DNA of 64,000 nucleotides from positions 66,404,763-66,468,762 of the forward strand of contig NC_073746.1 in assembly GCF_029784135.1 (NCBI RefSeq), written 5' to 3'. Under the pieces are notes generated by a model. The model was not told the DNA's origin, made no database searches, and saw only the letters and a list, made by a program, of their open reading frames with translations. Both the position numbers and the translations under genes were made by a program. The stretch's first letter is position 1, and every line of letters begins with the position of its first letter. Below, one piece after another: positions 33,220 through 47,579 of this stretch. Source of the DNA: Toxorhynchites rutilus septentrionalis (taxonomy: Eukaryota > Arthropoda > Insecta > Diptera > Culicidae).

Positions 33220-35500
33220 GTTCAACTTTCAACACTTTTAGAGTATTTTAATATTCTCGTCCATCAAGGCTGCATCTCTCTGGGCGTCCGCCAGCATCTT
33301 CATTTTTCAGCCTGAAGTTCCTTCGCTTTATTTTCTGCTTCCCACTTTCGTTTTGTAGCGATTTCTTTCTAATCTTCTTCAGTTTGCTTCGCTTTTAAGG
33401 ACTCCACGTATCTTGAGTGAGCATTGTACCTGTAATGGATGAGTGATTCCGTTACAAAAAAACAACAGTAACTCCATTCGTGATTGCATCTTACATGCAC
33501 ACGACTCTCTGTGCCGAAAGACTCGGGTTGGTTTACTATTAAGCACTTTTCGTTGATAATCTCTCCAATGATGCATTACCATGTGACAGAATAAGAGCTT
33601 TTTTCAAAAACAAAGTCAAATTTGGAAGCTCCTTCTTCGACTGAGCGATAAGTTCCATCCAAAAATTGTCCAATCTTTGATCTTTTCTTTGATATTCAGA
33701 TAATATAATTTTAGCAGGAGACGTTGAACAAAATCTGTTCCTTGGCTATATTCGGAAACTTGGAAATCACATCCGGGTTAATATACGTGAGGTAATGAGT
33801 GATGGGATCTGTCAAAGGTGATCATATGAACAATTTCTTCAAAAATCCACAGTAGAACTCACGACAGCTCTGCCGTGATTTCGCAGTGACGCAAGCGCCA
33901 AAATTGACATTTTACTTTTTATGTTATAAATCGATAAAGAATACCAAATCCTTTCAAACGACTGCGAATTTTTATGGAAATGTGGAAAAATAACCCCGTA
34001 AAAGCTTGAAAACGGAATGGCGTAAGCGCCATTTCCACTGTGATGTGGCCCTTATAATGTGACGTAATTTGGAATCTGATGCGATATGATTTTTAATCCG
34101 TTCTGATGGCATACAATGAATGAGAAGGGACAACAAATTCCAAATTACAACATCAATCAAAGGACAAAGCATCTTGACGATGTTCACTTACCTCACTTGC
34201 TCAATGTCTTTTTCGGATGAATTGAAGCTGAGAGTTGATCGAAGGGTAATGTCTAAAATCTCCATTGAAACGCATCTTATAACAAAACTCAGAACATCCT
34301 CGCGTAAACTGTATTTGCTTTACATCGGATAATTTCGGACTGCAGTATCTTATTCAACACGGATGTTTTTAGTTGCGTTTTGGATTGAAATAGAAGATGC
34401 TGTCCATAGTTGTTACAATCGGGTTCTCAACTACGTTATCCCGCACGACATTGTAGCGTAGACGGAAAATGTGTAGAACTTTTCTCTCTGATGCTACCTC
34501 ATGCTCCACTCAACGGGGGTATGTTGTAGAAAATATTTGGAAACAGATTCTCCCATACTTTGATGGATGAACGCCAATCGGTTGTGGAAACAGCGATTAA
34601 AATTTGCTGTTTTCACAACAAACTGGCGTTGGTAACATAGCTTAAATAAAATTGCATTTTTTCAAAAATCGAGACGATGGCAATGCTTTTCCAACAATTG
34701 TACACAATTTGTACAGATCAGATTTTCGTAATGTACGCGTGTGCTGATTATACATGCAATTTTGCGAAAAGTCTCGTACTGAAAATTTCTCCCTCTGGCG
34801 CTTGCGTCACTTCGCGAGATTACGGCAGAGCTGGTACGGAATATTAGGACATCTTTATTGAAAATTTTGGCGGAATTTACTGCTGTTTTGCGGTTTGCAA
34901 AACAGGTAGCAGTAGATTGTTTTCTGTGAGCTCAACTTCGACAACTGATTTGGATTTCACTTTCAGTAGTTCGGGCTTCATAGTTTTCTCCATAACAGCT
35001 TTGCAAGTCCTGTTAGGTCATCGAAAAGGAAAGGAACCTTCGGTGCCTCTGATATTCATGCAAAAACGGTTTAACTGTCGATGCTGCCGTAACACAAAAA
35101 GTCAACTTCGGTCCCAGTAGTCTATCATCCACAGCATTTGCTACAATCTCGAATACCTTTGAGCGGAAAACTGATACAAAACTCCGTTTTAAGTTTGGGA
35201 CTTTCCTTAAGCTCATTGTACTCTTGTTTCCTTACCTCACCGACAAATCGTCTAAGGCACACGAACTGCACGTCCCGCAACATGTTCATTCTCCACCCAG
35301 CGAACATCACAAAACTTCAACGAAAATACACTTGAACACGTTGCGGCTGTGTAATCTGCCTTTCTCAGAGGAATGTTTTTAAACAGACTGCACAATGCTC
35401 TCAAAAAGTCAACCGAATTCCATTAAGTTTTTCTCAACCCTCTTCTTGGAAGTGAAAATACTGAACGTCGGCAGCTAACAATCTTGAAATTTTCGTATGA
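33220..35500 (-). pseudogene. Degenerate hAT-like transposase (tentative)
   Basis: Minus-strand fragments lie on both sides of the inverted-repeat element at 33865-34832. The right part (35310-34840) has FVGEVRKQEYNEL and a FPLKGIRDCSKCC block. The left part (33850-33220) has LPNLTLFLKKALILSHGNASLER, which resembles the C-terminal dimerisation segment of hAT-type transposases, then a Lys/Glu-rich end. Stops and frameshifts are frequent and no catalytic motif could be placed. The family call is weak, but a decayed protein-coding sequence of transposon type is likely. Confidence 0.4.
33865..34832. mobile_element. Inverted-repeat element (about 970 bases)
   Basis: 33865-33900 and 34797-34832 are inverted copies sharing CAGCTCTGCCGT and AGTGACGCAAGCGCCA. 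A further palindrome GGCGTAAGCGCC lies at about 34018-34030. No clear target duplication and no intact ORF. It sits within the degenerate hAT-like coding region, so it may be a MITE that inserted there. Confidence 0.55.
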
Positions 35501-35805
35501 CGGGTTTGAGGTAAGTCCCTCACTTGTAAAATCCTTAACCATTTTCCAGTTTACTGCTGGACTATCCATGGAACATTGAATTACCTTATATTAATTACTG
35601 AGCTGGATTTTTTGAAAAATACAGTTTCACGCTGCTTATGGCGAGTTTACATTAGGGAGATCTATAGCTATAGATGGATTTATCCACGTGAAAATAGGTG
35701 TAAACGGGTGAGAATAAATATGATACACTTATTCGAGGTATATATAACCTGAATAAATTCAGCATATGTAAACGCTTGTGAATTTCTCACTGGTAATAAA
35801 TCACT

Positions 35806-38085
35806 CTGGAGCATAATATTGTTCCAAATGATTGGAGACAAGTGCGAATTATAGCTATTCAAAAACCCGGAAAACCCGCGTCCGACTTCAATTCGTACCG
35901 TCCAATAGCAATGCTGTCTTGTATACGGAAATTGTTGGAGAAAATGATCTTGTTTCGCCTTGATCGATGGGTTGAAACGAATGGCCTACTCTCAGATACA
36001 CAATATGGGTTCCGCAGGGGCAAGGGGACGAATGATTGTCTTGCGTTGCTTTCTTCAGAAATTCAAATGGCTTACGCCGAAAAAAAACAAATGGCTTCAG
36101 TATTCTTGGACATAAAGGGGGCCTTTGATTCTGTTTCAATAGAGGTTTTGTCAGACAAATTACACTCTCGGGGTCTGCCGCCTCTGTTGAATAATATGTT
36201 ATATAACTTGCTTTGTGAGAAACAGTTGAACTTTTCTCACGGGGATTCGACAGTAAATCGGGTCTCCTACATGGGCCTCCCCCAGGGCTCATGTTTTAGC
36301 CCCCTTTTGTACAACTTCTATGTAAGCGACATCGACAATTGTCTTACACAAAATTGCAGCCTAAGACAACTTGCAGATGACGGAGTGGTGTCTGTCGTAG
36401 GATCAAACGAATCCGACCTGCAAGGACCCTTACAAGATACTTTGAACAATTTTTCAACCTGGGCCATTGGGCTAGGGATCGAATTCTCCACGGAGAAAAC
36501 AGAGATGGTGGTTTTTTCTAGGAAGCATAGACCAGCAAAACCAAAGCTTCAACTTTTGGGTAAACCGATCACTCATGCTATGTCATTCAAGTATCTTGGG
36601 GTCTGGTTCGACTCCAAATGTACTTGGGGGGCCCATATTAGGTATCTGAGTAAAAAATGCCAACAAAGAATAAACTTTCTCCGTACAATTACCGGCACCT
36701 GGTGGGGAGCCCATCCCGAAGATCTTATAATGTTGTATCGAACAACTATTCTCTCAGTGATGGAGTATGGCAGTTTCTGTTTTCAATCAGCTGCCAAAAC
36801 ACACCTCATTAAACTCGAGCGAATTCAGTATCTTTGTCTCCGTATTGCGTTGGGATGTATGCCCTCAACGCATACCATGAGTCTCGAGGTTTTGGCAGGC
36901 CTACTCCCACTAAAAGATCGCTTCAATTTATTATCGCTTCGGTTCCTCATCCGGTGTAAGGTTATGAACCCATTGGTGATCGGAAATTTTGAGCAGCTTA
37001 TCGAGCTAAATTTTCATTCAGGATTCATGAGCTCATATCATGAATTCATCTCCATGCAGGTTTATCCTTCTTCGTATACTCCCAACCGTGTTTGTTTTCC
37101 TGACTACATCAATTCCTCTGTACATTTTGATCTGTTCATGAAGGAGAAAATCCATGGAATTCCAGATTATCATCGATCGGGGATCGTTCCTACGATCTTC
37201 AATGCAAAGTATGGGCGTGTCAATTGTGATAATATGTACTTTACTGATGGGTCCTCTATGAATGAGTCCACAGGATTTGGAGTGTTCAACGAAATTTTTA
37301 GCACCTCCCACAGTCTTCAGAATCCTTGCTCTGTGTATATTGCTGAATTGGCAGCAATACATTGGGCGCTGGACAGCGTCGCCTCACGACCTGTTGAACA
37401 CTATTACATTGTAACGGATAGTCTTAGCTCTGTCGAAGCTATCCGTTCAGTGAGGCCGGAAAAGCACTCGCCGTACTTCCTTGAGAGAATACGAGAAAAT
37501 TTGAGTGCTTTAACCAGACGCTGTTATGTCATTACCTTTGTCTGGGTCCCTTCACATTGCTCAATTCCGGGTAACGAGAGGGCTGACTCATTGGCAAAGG
37601 TAGGTGCAATTGAAGGCGATATTTATCAGCGTCAAATCGCTTTCAATGAATTTTATTCTTCATTCCGTAAAAATACCATCGCTAACTGGCAACGTAAGTG
37701 GAACGAAGATGAATTGGGTCGGTGGCTTCACTCGATTATCCCTAAGGTTAGCCTCAAACCATGGTTCAAAAGTCTGGACTTAAGTCGGGACTTTATTCGC
37801 ACCTTCTCTCGACTCATGTCCAATCACTGTTCGTTAGACGCGCTACTCTTTCGTTTTAATCTTGCCGATGGCAATATCTGTGCCGGTGGCCAAGGTTACC
37901 ACGACATCGAACACGTTGTTTGGTCGTGCGAGGAGTATCTTGTTGCCAGATCGAATTTAGAAAACTCTCTTCGGGCTAGAGGAAGGCAGCCCAATGTGCC
38001 GGTGAGAGATGTGTTGGCTCGGTTAGACCTTGATTACATGTCCCAAATATATGTCTTCCTAAAAGCTATCGATCTTCGTGTGTGA
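35806..38085 (+). CDS. Non-LTR reverse transcriptase with RNase H, 5' truncated
   Basis: One uninterrupted frame of 759 codons enters at the truncation point. The RT domain has QKPGKPASDFNSYRPIAML, QYGFRRGKGTNDC, VFLDIKGAFDSVS, GLPQGSCFSPLLYN and the catalytic LADDG (about 36373-36387), then KFKYLGVWFDSK-type thumb residues. RNase H follows: YFTDGS, YIAELAAIHWAL, VTDSLSSVEAI and GNERADSLAK supply the expected catalytic acids. A zinc-like C-terminal CCHC (CSLDALLFRFNL-region, ICAGG, DIEHVVWSC) is suggested. The apurinic-type endonuclease and ORF1 are absent. RNase H argues for the I or LOA groups rather than Jockey. The open frame implies a recent insertion; the fragment alone could not retrotranspose. 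Confidence 0.92.
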   Translation: MEHNIVPNDWRQVRIIAIQKPGKPASDFNSYRPIAMLSCIRKLLEKMILFRLDRWVETNGLLSDTQYGFRRGKGTNDCLALLSSEIQMAYAEKKQMASVFLDIKGAFDSVSIEVLSDKLHSRGLPPLLNNMLYNLLCEKQLNFSHGDSTVNRVSYMGLPQGSCFSPLLYNFYVSDIDNCLTQNCSLRQLADDGVVSVVGSNESDLQGPLQDTLNNFSTWAIGLGIEFSTEKTEMVVFSRKHRPAKPKLQLLGKPITHAMSFKYLGVWFDSKCTWGAHIRYLSKKCQQRINFLRTITGTWWGAHPEDLIMLYRTTILSVMEYGSFCFQSAAKTHLIKLERIQYLCLRIALGCMPSTHTMSLEVLAGLLPLKDRFNLLSLRFLIRCKVMNPLVIGNFEQLIELNFHSGFMSSYHEFISMQVYPSSYTPNRVCFPDYINSSVHFDLFMKEKIHGIPDYHRSGIVPTIFNAKYGRVNCDNMYFTDGSSMNESTGFGVFNEIFSTSHSLQNPCSVYIAELAAIHWALDSVASRPVEHYYIVTDSLSSVEAIRSVRPEKHSPYFLERIRENLSALTRRCYVITFVWVPSHCSIPGNERADSLAKVGAIEGDIYQRQIAFNEFYSSFRKNTIANWQRKWNEDELGRWLHSIIPKVSLKPWFKSLDLSRDFIRTFSRLMSNHCSLDALLFRFNLADGNICAGGQGYHDIEHVVWSCEEYLVARSNLENSLRARGRQPNVPVRDVLARLDLDYMSQIYVFLKAIDLRV

Positions 38086-38447
38086 TTGTCCTTATATCCT
38101 TATATTCTCCTTTTCCTTTTCCTTCGCGAGAAATCAAATCCCTTCTTACTAACAATAGAATAAGGTGAAATGGTATAAGGTATAAGATAGGCTTAAGAAT
38201 TGAGTATGATGAATGTGAGTGTGAACATTGTCAACATATCCTTATATCCCATCCTTTTCCTGAAACAAAATGTCACCTTTCTAAACTCGAGCAAGCCGCG
38301 AGTAATCGGTTCTCTACCTCATTAACATTAGAATTAATAAAAAATGTTTATGTATACTTGTAACTATACAGATAGGAGTTTGGCTCCTTTAAACTTATGT
38401 AACTGAGCCTGTAAAAATAAACGATTTAATAAAAAAAAAAAAAAAAA
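35806..38447 (+). mobile_element. 5'-truncated non-LTR retrotransposon (I/LOA-like)
   Basis: Begins abruptly inside an RT frame at about 35806 and ends in an A17 tract (38431-38447). An 8-base target duplication AAATCACT is present at 35798-35805 and 38445-38452 (sharing A residues with the tail). 5' truncation, poly(A) tail and short direct repeats are hallmarks of target-primed reverse transcription. The 3' UTR (38086-38430) carries a GGCTC...GAGCC hairpin near 38378-38410. Confidence 0.9.
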
Positions 38448-38452
38448 TCACT

Positions 38453-39512
38453 AAAGTTGGATGCAGTTCTACTTCAGGTGAATAAATTCACCGAAAATAT
38501 GAATATATTCATTATAGATTATAGATAAATCTCATTATATTTCTTCACATGAATATATCACTAGTCTAAACCCACTCTTAGAAGGTTGTAACGCGCCAAA
38601 TAACATACAGTAACATTTTAGAGTGCCACAGAAAACACTGAACAAAAAAAAATCCCGACTTCGTGAAGCAATTCCCGACTTTTTCCCGAATGGGTGGTCC
38701 TGACGCAGCATTTAACCGAAGATTTAACCATTGCGTGTGTATCTCGGAAATTCACTAGCATGCATTGTTGTTGAACAGCTTGAGTGCGGAGGATTGCTAT
38801 AGCACTTCTGTTTGTTAAATGCCAAATCGGCGGGGAGCGTAGAATTTCGTCTTTCGGGATCATATTGGGGGTATAAATTGAACAAATCTAAATTCTATCG
38901 CTTATTGCTCATCCATTTTTCGATGATTTTTGCATCCATCCATCAGTTTATATGAATATACCCAAACTCATTCGCATTTCTGGCATACGATCATAAAATT
39001 TGCTTGGGACTCAAACAGTTGGGACACATTTTAACTTGTGTTACGTGTGAATCTGGATTTCGTGGATTTCTTTCCTATTCTAAGAACCGAATACGTTATT
39101 TGCTATGCAATAATATTTATTAATTTCACTGAGCCTTACTTTTTCGTCAATCTTATTTTATTAGCGTTTTGCAAGCTAGGTTTATAAATTCAATTTTACG
39201 GCTGAAATTAGGTGTGTAGTTTCCATATGTTTCATAAACGTTTTGGTCAGCCCAACACACTCATTCAGCACTGAGTAGGTGCCTTTCCACTCCCTCACCG
39301 GTTAGTTCCAAAAGCGGCGAGTGCGAGTTTAAAAGCTAATAAGATAAAAATTGTAAATCGATACTCTCTTCTCACGTCCGACGACATTTCATTCTCTTTT
39401 AAATATAATTATGTATATGTATATGCGTGTAATAGGAAAAAATAATATAAAGGAAAACTCGTTTTATATAGTTAGATATTTCGATAATAACGCTCCTCGT
39501 GGGGAAGGATGC
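38453..39512. other. Intergenic
   Basis: No gene recognised. 38640-38702 has TTCCCGACTT-type repeats ending GGGTGGTCCTG, which resembles a hAT-like right end and may pair with 32541. The rest is AT-rich. Confidence 0.4.
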
Positions 39513-41385
<1,873 letters not shown>

Positions 41386-41389
41386 AAAA

Positions 41390-41800
41390 ATAAATCCATT
41401 ATTTTTACGTGGAACTCAAAATATTGTATAAGATGTTTCGGATTGTCCGATTTGGTTCAAATATGCACCATTTTGTTGTAAAATATTTTGCCATTTTGAA
41501 GGTAATAGGTAATGCCTCTATCATAGAAGTCTTAGTCCTTATTAGCGAAAAACTCTAGTAAATGATTCTCACAATCTTCTCTTGATCCCAATTTCTTATC
41601 AATCAGGAAGTTTGTCAATGCGAGAAAAAGGTAGTAATCACCTGGTGTCAAGTCCGGACTATATGGAGGATGCATTAAAACTGCCCAACCAAGCTCCCGG
41701 AGTTTCTGGCGATTCACTACAGGCGTGTGAGGCCTTGCGTTGTCTTCATGGAACACAACATATCTTCTGTTGGCCAATTCTAGCCGTTTCTGCGTAATCG
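41390..41800 (-). pseudogene. mariner transposase C-terminal fragment
   Basis: The minus frame 41777-41532 shows HEDNARPHTPVVNRQKL, then LGWAVLMHPPYSPDLTPGDY and a typical mariner end (NFLIDKKLGS, LLEFFANKD). This covers the second and third catalytic aspartates of a DD34D transposase. The N-terminal two thirds are missing. Downstream to about 41390 lies the expected 3' non-coding part, and TTAGGCTGGAGAAAAATAAA at about 41374-41393 may be a remnant of its inverted repeat. Confidence 0.85.
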
Positions 41801-42276
41801 CTAGTTAATTCAACAGCGGTTAAAACTCATACATATGATTCGATATGATATAAAATTCCTGGTTTCCGAGCCATACAAGAGCCACTTTTTTAAATTTAAT
41901 TATTTTATTCTTTCCAACGTGTTCAGACATTGCTGTTATGAAATGAAACTTGTGAATGTTAAAGCATTTCATTGACATTTCAATATGATGTAATATGTTC
42001 TTTATTAGGAGCTAATATGATATCTGTTTCATGATTTTCCTTAGCTTGCAACACGATTTACTGCAGTACTGAATCGATTTAAATTAAACGCTTAGACGAC
42101 ACACAAACTGTATCAGCGAAATATACGCATATGATGCGGATTAAATATATTTTATGACAATGTACATCATAAAACTGATGTTTATTATACCGAATTGCGA
42201 CTTAATTTGATAATGATATAGAAAATCGAGTTTTTACATTTTATGCGATTTCAAATATATACGATACATACTTTGA
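41801..42276. other. Intergenic, AT-rich
   Basis: Nothing recognised. Confidence 0.35.
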
Positions 42277-42288
42277 TTGATGTTATAT

Positions 42289-42560
42289 CTTCTTCTTCTT
42301 ATATGGCACTAACGTTCCTAGAGGAATTACGCCGTCTCAACGTAGTATTACTTGCGTCATTTTCATTAGTACTTAGTTGAGATTTCTATGCCAAATAACA
42401 CGCCTTGAATGCATTCTGAGTGGCAAGCTCTAGAATACGCGTGACCACAGTGCAAATCAGAGGAAATTTCTTTGAAGAAAAATTTCCCCGACCAGAACGG
42501 GACTCGAACCCGAACCCCCGGCATGTTAGGTTTGACGCTAACCACTCGGCCACGGGAGAG
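42289..42560 (-). mobile_element. tRNA-derived SINE, copy 3 (minus)
   Basis: Same family as 2016-2285 and 11371-11640. The tRNA-like head is at about 42485-42555 on the minus strand (TGGCCGAGTGGTTAGCGTC, GGGTTCGAGTCCCG), and the tail is AAGAAGAAGA at 42289-42297. Flanks TTGATGTTATAT (42277-42288) and TTGATATTATAT (42562-42573) form a target duplication with one mismatch. Confidence 0.8.
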
Positions 42561-42573
42561 ATTGATATTATAT

Positions 42574-44490
42574 GCGATTATGATTTATTCTGATTTCTTG
42601 TAAGACTTAGCACGTGCAAAATTATACGATTTAATGTTTGCTGGGCATCATATACGCTTTCGGTGCAGAAAGTTTTTTTTCTTCTTTGCCTCTAACATAT
42701 GCATATCGACCTCTCCATGCATCACGAAACAGCAGGATCGTACGGACTACGCAAAGCGAATGATTCATATTCAGCTAATGTAGCAGATCCTGATTTTTAA
42801 GTCTCAGAGAGTGCGAACTATATGATTATTTAGCTCGATAGAGGATAAGGGAAGGGTTCCGTGTTGAAAGCGAACACGGTTTGTAAAGGAGCGTCGAACG
42901 ACAATGGAGTGTCTTTTTCAAGTCAGGGAACAGAGTTCACTTCCACAAAGGCCCTTCTCAAGCTAGCCCTTGCTAGCTAGAACTATTAGCGTTTAAAGTC
43001 TTTATAATTCAGATTTATAATTAACCAGATGAGAGGGTCCAGAGCCCCTAAGAAGGATGGTTGTAAGTGCGGTTATCTATGGATATTACAGGTGTATGGC
43101 ACGATTATCGCTATCTCACTCTATCTACCGTCATCGCATATCTCACTATCCCTCTGCTGTAAAAGTTCATCATCGACATCACGATATGTCAGATGGTGGT
43201 AAGTTGGTAATTCGCGATGGTGTCGACGTCTGGTGGCGACTTCAAATTAGGGCCATAATTTGTGTCCCAAACTCGTTAGTGTAATCTCTATCAGATTAGA
43301 AGATGCGAAGCCGGTTTTTAAATTTTAAAATTTGAATGAAAATTTACACATCATGTTATTTAATCACTTGCAACACGTATTTCTGACTTTCATTCAACCA
43401 TATGGCTGTACAATTCCAAAATTGTTGCTGATTTTTTTCATTATAATATAAAATTGTCTTCATAAACAATTTTCGTATGAGACTTTTTCACCACCTGCAA
43501 ACAAAAATGTTTTTAATTCAAAAAGAATACTAATTTGATATGGAAAAGCTAATTTTCATTCATAATTTTAATTTTGAAAACGTTCATTCCGACTGAAAAT
43601 CAGCTATTCGTTGACGTTCCCCTAAACTAGTAAACGAAGCACAATGCCGTCAACGCGGATCGCTGTTTTGAAGAAAACAAATACTTCTGACGTGTGAGAT
43701 GTTGGCATCAAAAACATGGCGGGTGCCATACGGCTGGGATATTATGCCACGAAAGAAATATATAAACCGGGAATTCCCTTTGTGACTTTCTCAGGTTGAA
43801 AAATATATCGTTTATTCGAGGAATGTTAACGTGAAGGTGGAAGGAAGCCACTAATGGCTGCCACGATGGCGCTCACTTCTTTCATTTCCGTCCCTCACCC
43901 CTTTCCCGATACTCAATAATTTTGCGAAACAGTGTGTAGAAAATGATCGTTTTCGCACGCTTCCCATCAAGTAATATCAACCAAACTCTAATCGATAACT
44001 GCCATCGAAATGTATAATGAAAACGTCGGAAAGCTCGAGCTAGTGCTCTGAAAGTTAAATTCTCATTTTTCAATTTTCCGTAATGGTTTTGTATCGGTGA
44101 TAGGATCGTTATTTTTTCGACCCTGATGCCAGACAACATCATCGAAACAGCTATAAAAACCACTCAATGAAATGTTATTCCTAGCGTTTCATGTCATGAA
44201 AATCAATAAAATAAAATTGTGTTGATATTAATACAATTATTATTTTTACGTTTAATGGGTTTATAATGTAAGTTTTAGCAACTTTAACATTGGTTAAGAA
44301 AATTATATTGCAAAGCTCGGAACACTGCCACGGCTACATCAAAAGTAGTAAACGGAAAAGTATTACATTCAATCAAAATGCTTCGGCCAACGAAGAGAAT
44401 GGTCATGGCTCTCCAACGCGAATATGTGAAAAAAATACGATCAACGAAGGAAAATATTAAGGAATTATGAACTGTAATCAACTGTTATAC
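42574..44490. other. Intergenic
   Basis: No gene recognised. 42850-42930 resembles 46990-47060 (GCG-ACACGGTTTG, GACCGTCGAA-AACAATG-AGTGTCT), which suggests a dispersed repeat. 43080-43190 is rich in TATCTCACTCT-type words. Confidence 0.4.
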
Positions 44491-44492
44491 CA

Positions 44493-44946
44493 GGGACAGA
44501 CATACAGCTGTACTAGCGCTGTAGGTGTACAGCGTTGTACGAGTACAATCGTAGCATAACAGACATACTTTGGTTGTTCATTGTACCGCATGTCAAACTG
44601 ACAATCAGGAATTCGACCAATTTTCACCAAATATTTCAATGAAAAATGTTTTTATGTAGCGTCTAAACTATCAAACACAACAAACAAGTCTCCAATCTGA
44701 GTTATTAACTCAAATGGAAGTCAATAAAAAGAATTTTACCAAGTGTTTTGATTCGGTTTGTTCATGCTACCCACCACTAACCGTCTATGGCGCTGCTCAC
44801 AGTGCAACTGTAGCTATGTACAGCGGTGAAACAGATCGGTACAGGTACAGCGATTGTACCGAGTTGCTTGCATGGTTCTAGCGCTGTACATGGTGACAGA
44901 CATACAATTTTCGAAGTACAACGCAAGTACAGTTGTATGTCTGTCA
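44493..44946. mobile_element. MITE with GACAGACATACA inverted ends
   Basis: The left end GGGACAGACATACAGCTGTAC and the reverse complement of the right end (TGACAGACATACAACTGTAC) are inverted repeats. GTAC-rich words (TAGCGCTGTA, GTACAGCG, TTGTAC) recur inside on both strands, making the element strongly self-complementary. About 450 bases, no ORF. Target duplication not clear. Confidence 0.65.
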
Positions 44947-45217
44947 TAAGTATTAGATGCTGCTTTGGTCTCCTCAAACACCTTGGTTTTTTGAATTTAC
45001 TGATTACAATTAGTTTAAATTTGTGACTTCCAGTGGTGTTGCTACAAGGTAAGATCGCAATTCTTTCCTTGCTATTTTTATGCCCTAGAACATTCTTTCA
45101 ATCTCAATGGCTAAAGTACAAGTGGAAATTCACTTCCAAAAGAGCCTCAATTCATATGTGTTATAAATTTGCTCATGTTACGCTCGATTTAGTTTAATTC
45201 ATATCCAAATACACCTT

Positions 45218-47334
<2,117 letters not shown>

Positions 47335-47338
47335 TTAA

Positions 47339-47579
47339 CCCTCTACCGCCCAAGTTTTTTTTATCTAAAAAAACCTACTCCGCTTTTATCTCGAATTTCC
47401 GACTTTCAACATAAAATACTCCTAGCAGAAAGCTACCAGCATAAAAACAATGTGTATGTGTGATAGATGAAAATATTTTAAAGACGTTCTAGTGGGGGTG
47501 AACATTGAAAATAATGTCTGAATAATTTGAAAAGAGAATCCGCGGGGCCCGTCTAAAGGCGGGTTTGGGCTGTACAGGG
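47339..47579. mobile_element. MITE with TTAA target duplication
   Basis: The left end CCCTCTACCGCCCAA and the reverse complement of the right end (CCCTGTACAGCCCAA) are inverted repeats. TTAA flanks both sides (47335-47338 and 47580-47583), the duplication used by piggyBac-type transposases. 241 bases, non-coding. Its right half is copied again at 48346-48478 by the tandem duplication described here. Confidence 0.72.

Noticed and set aside
43057..43284. 75-codon open frame on the plus strand
   Set aside because: Lies in a repetitive TATCTCACTCT-rich stretch and resembles no protein I know.
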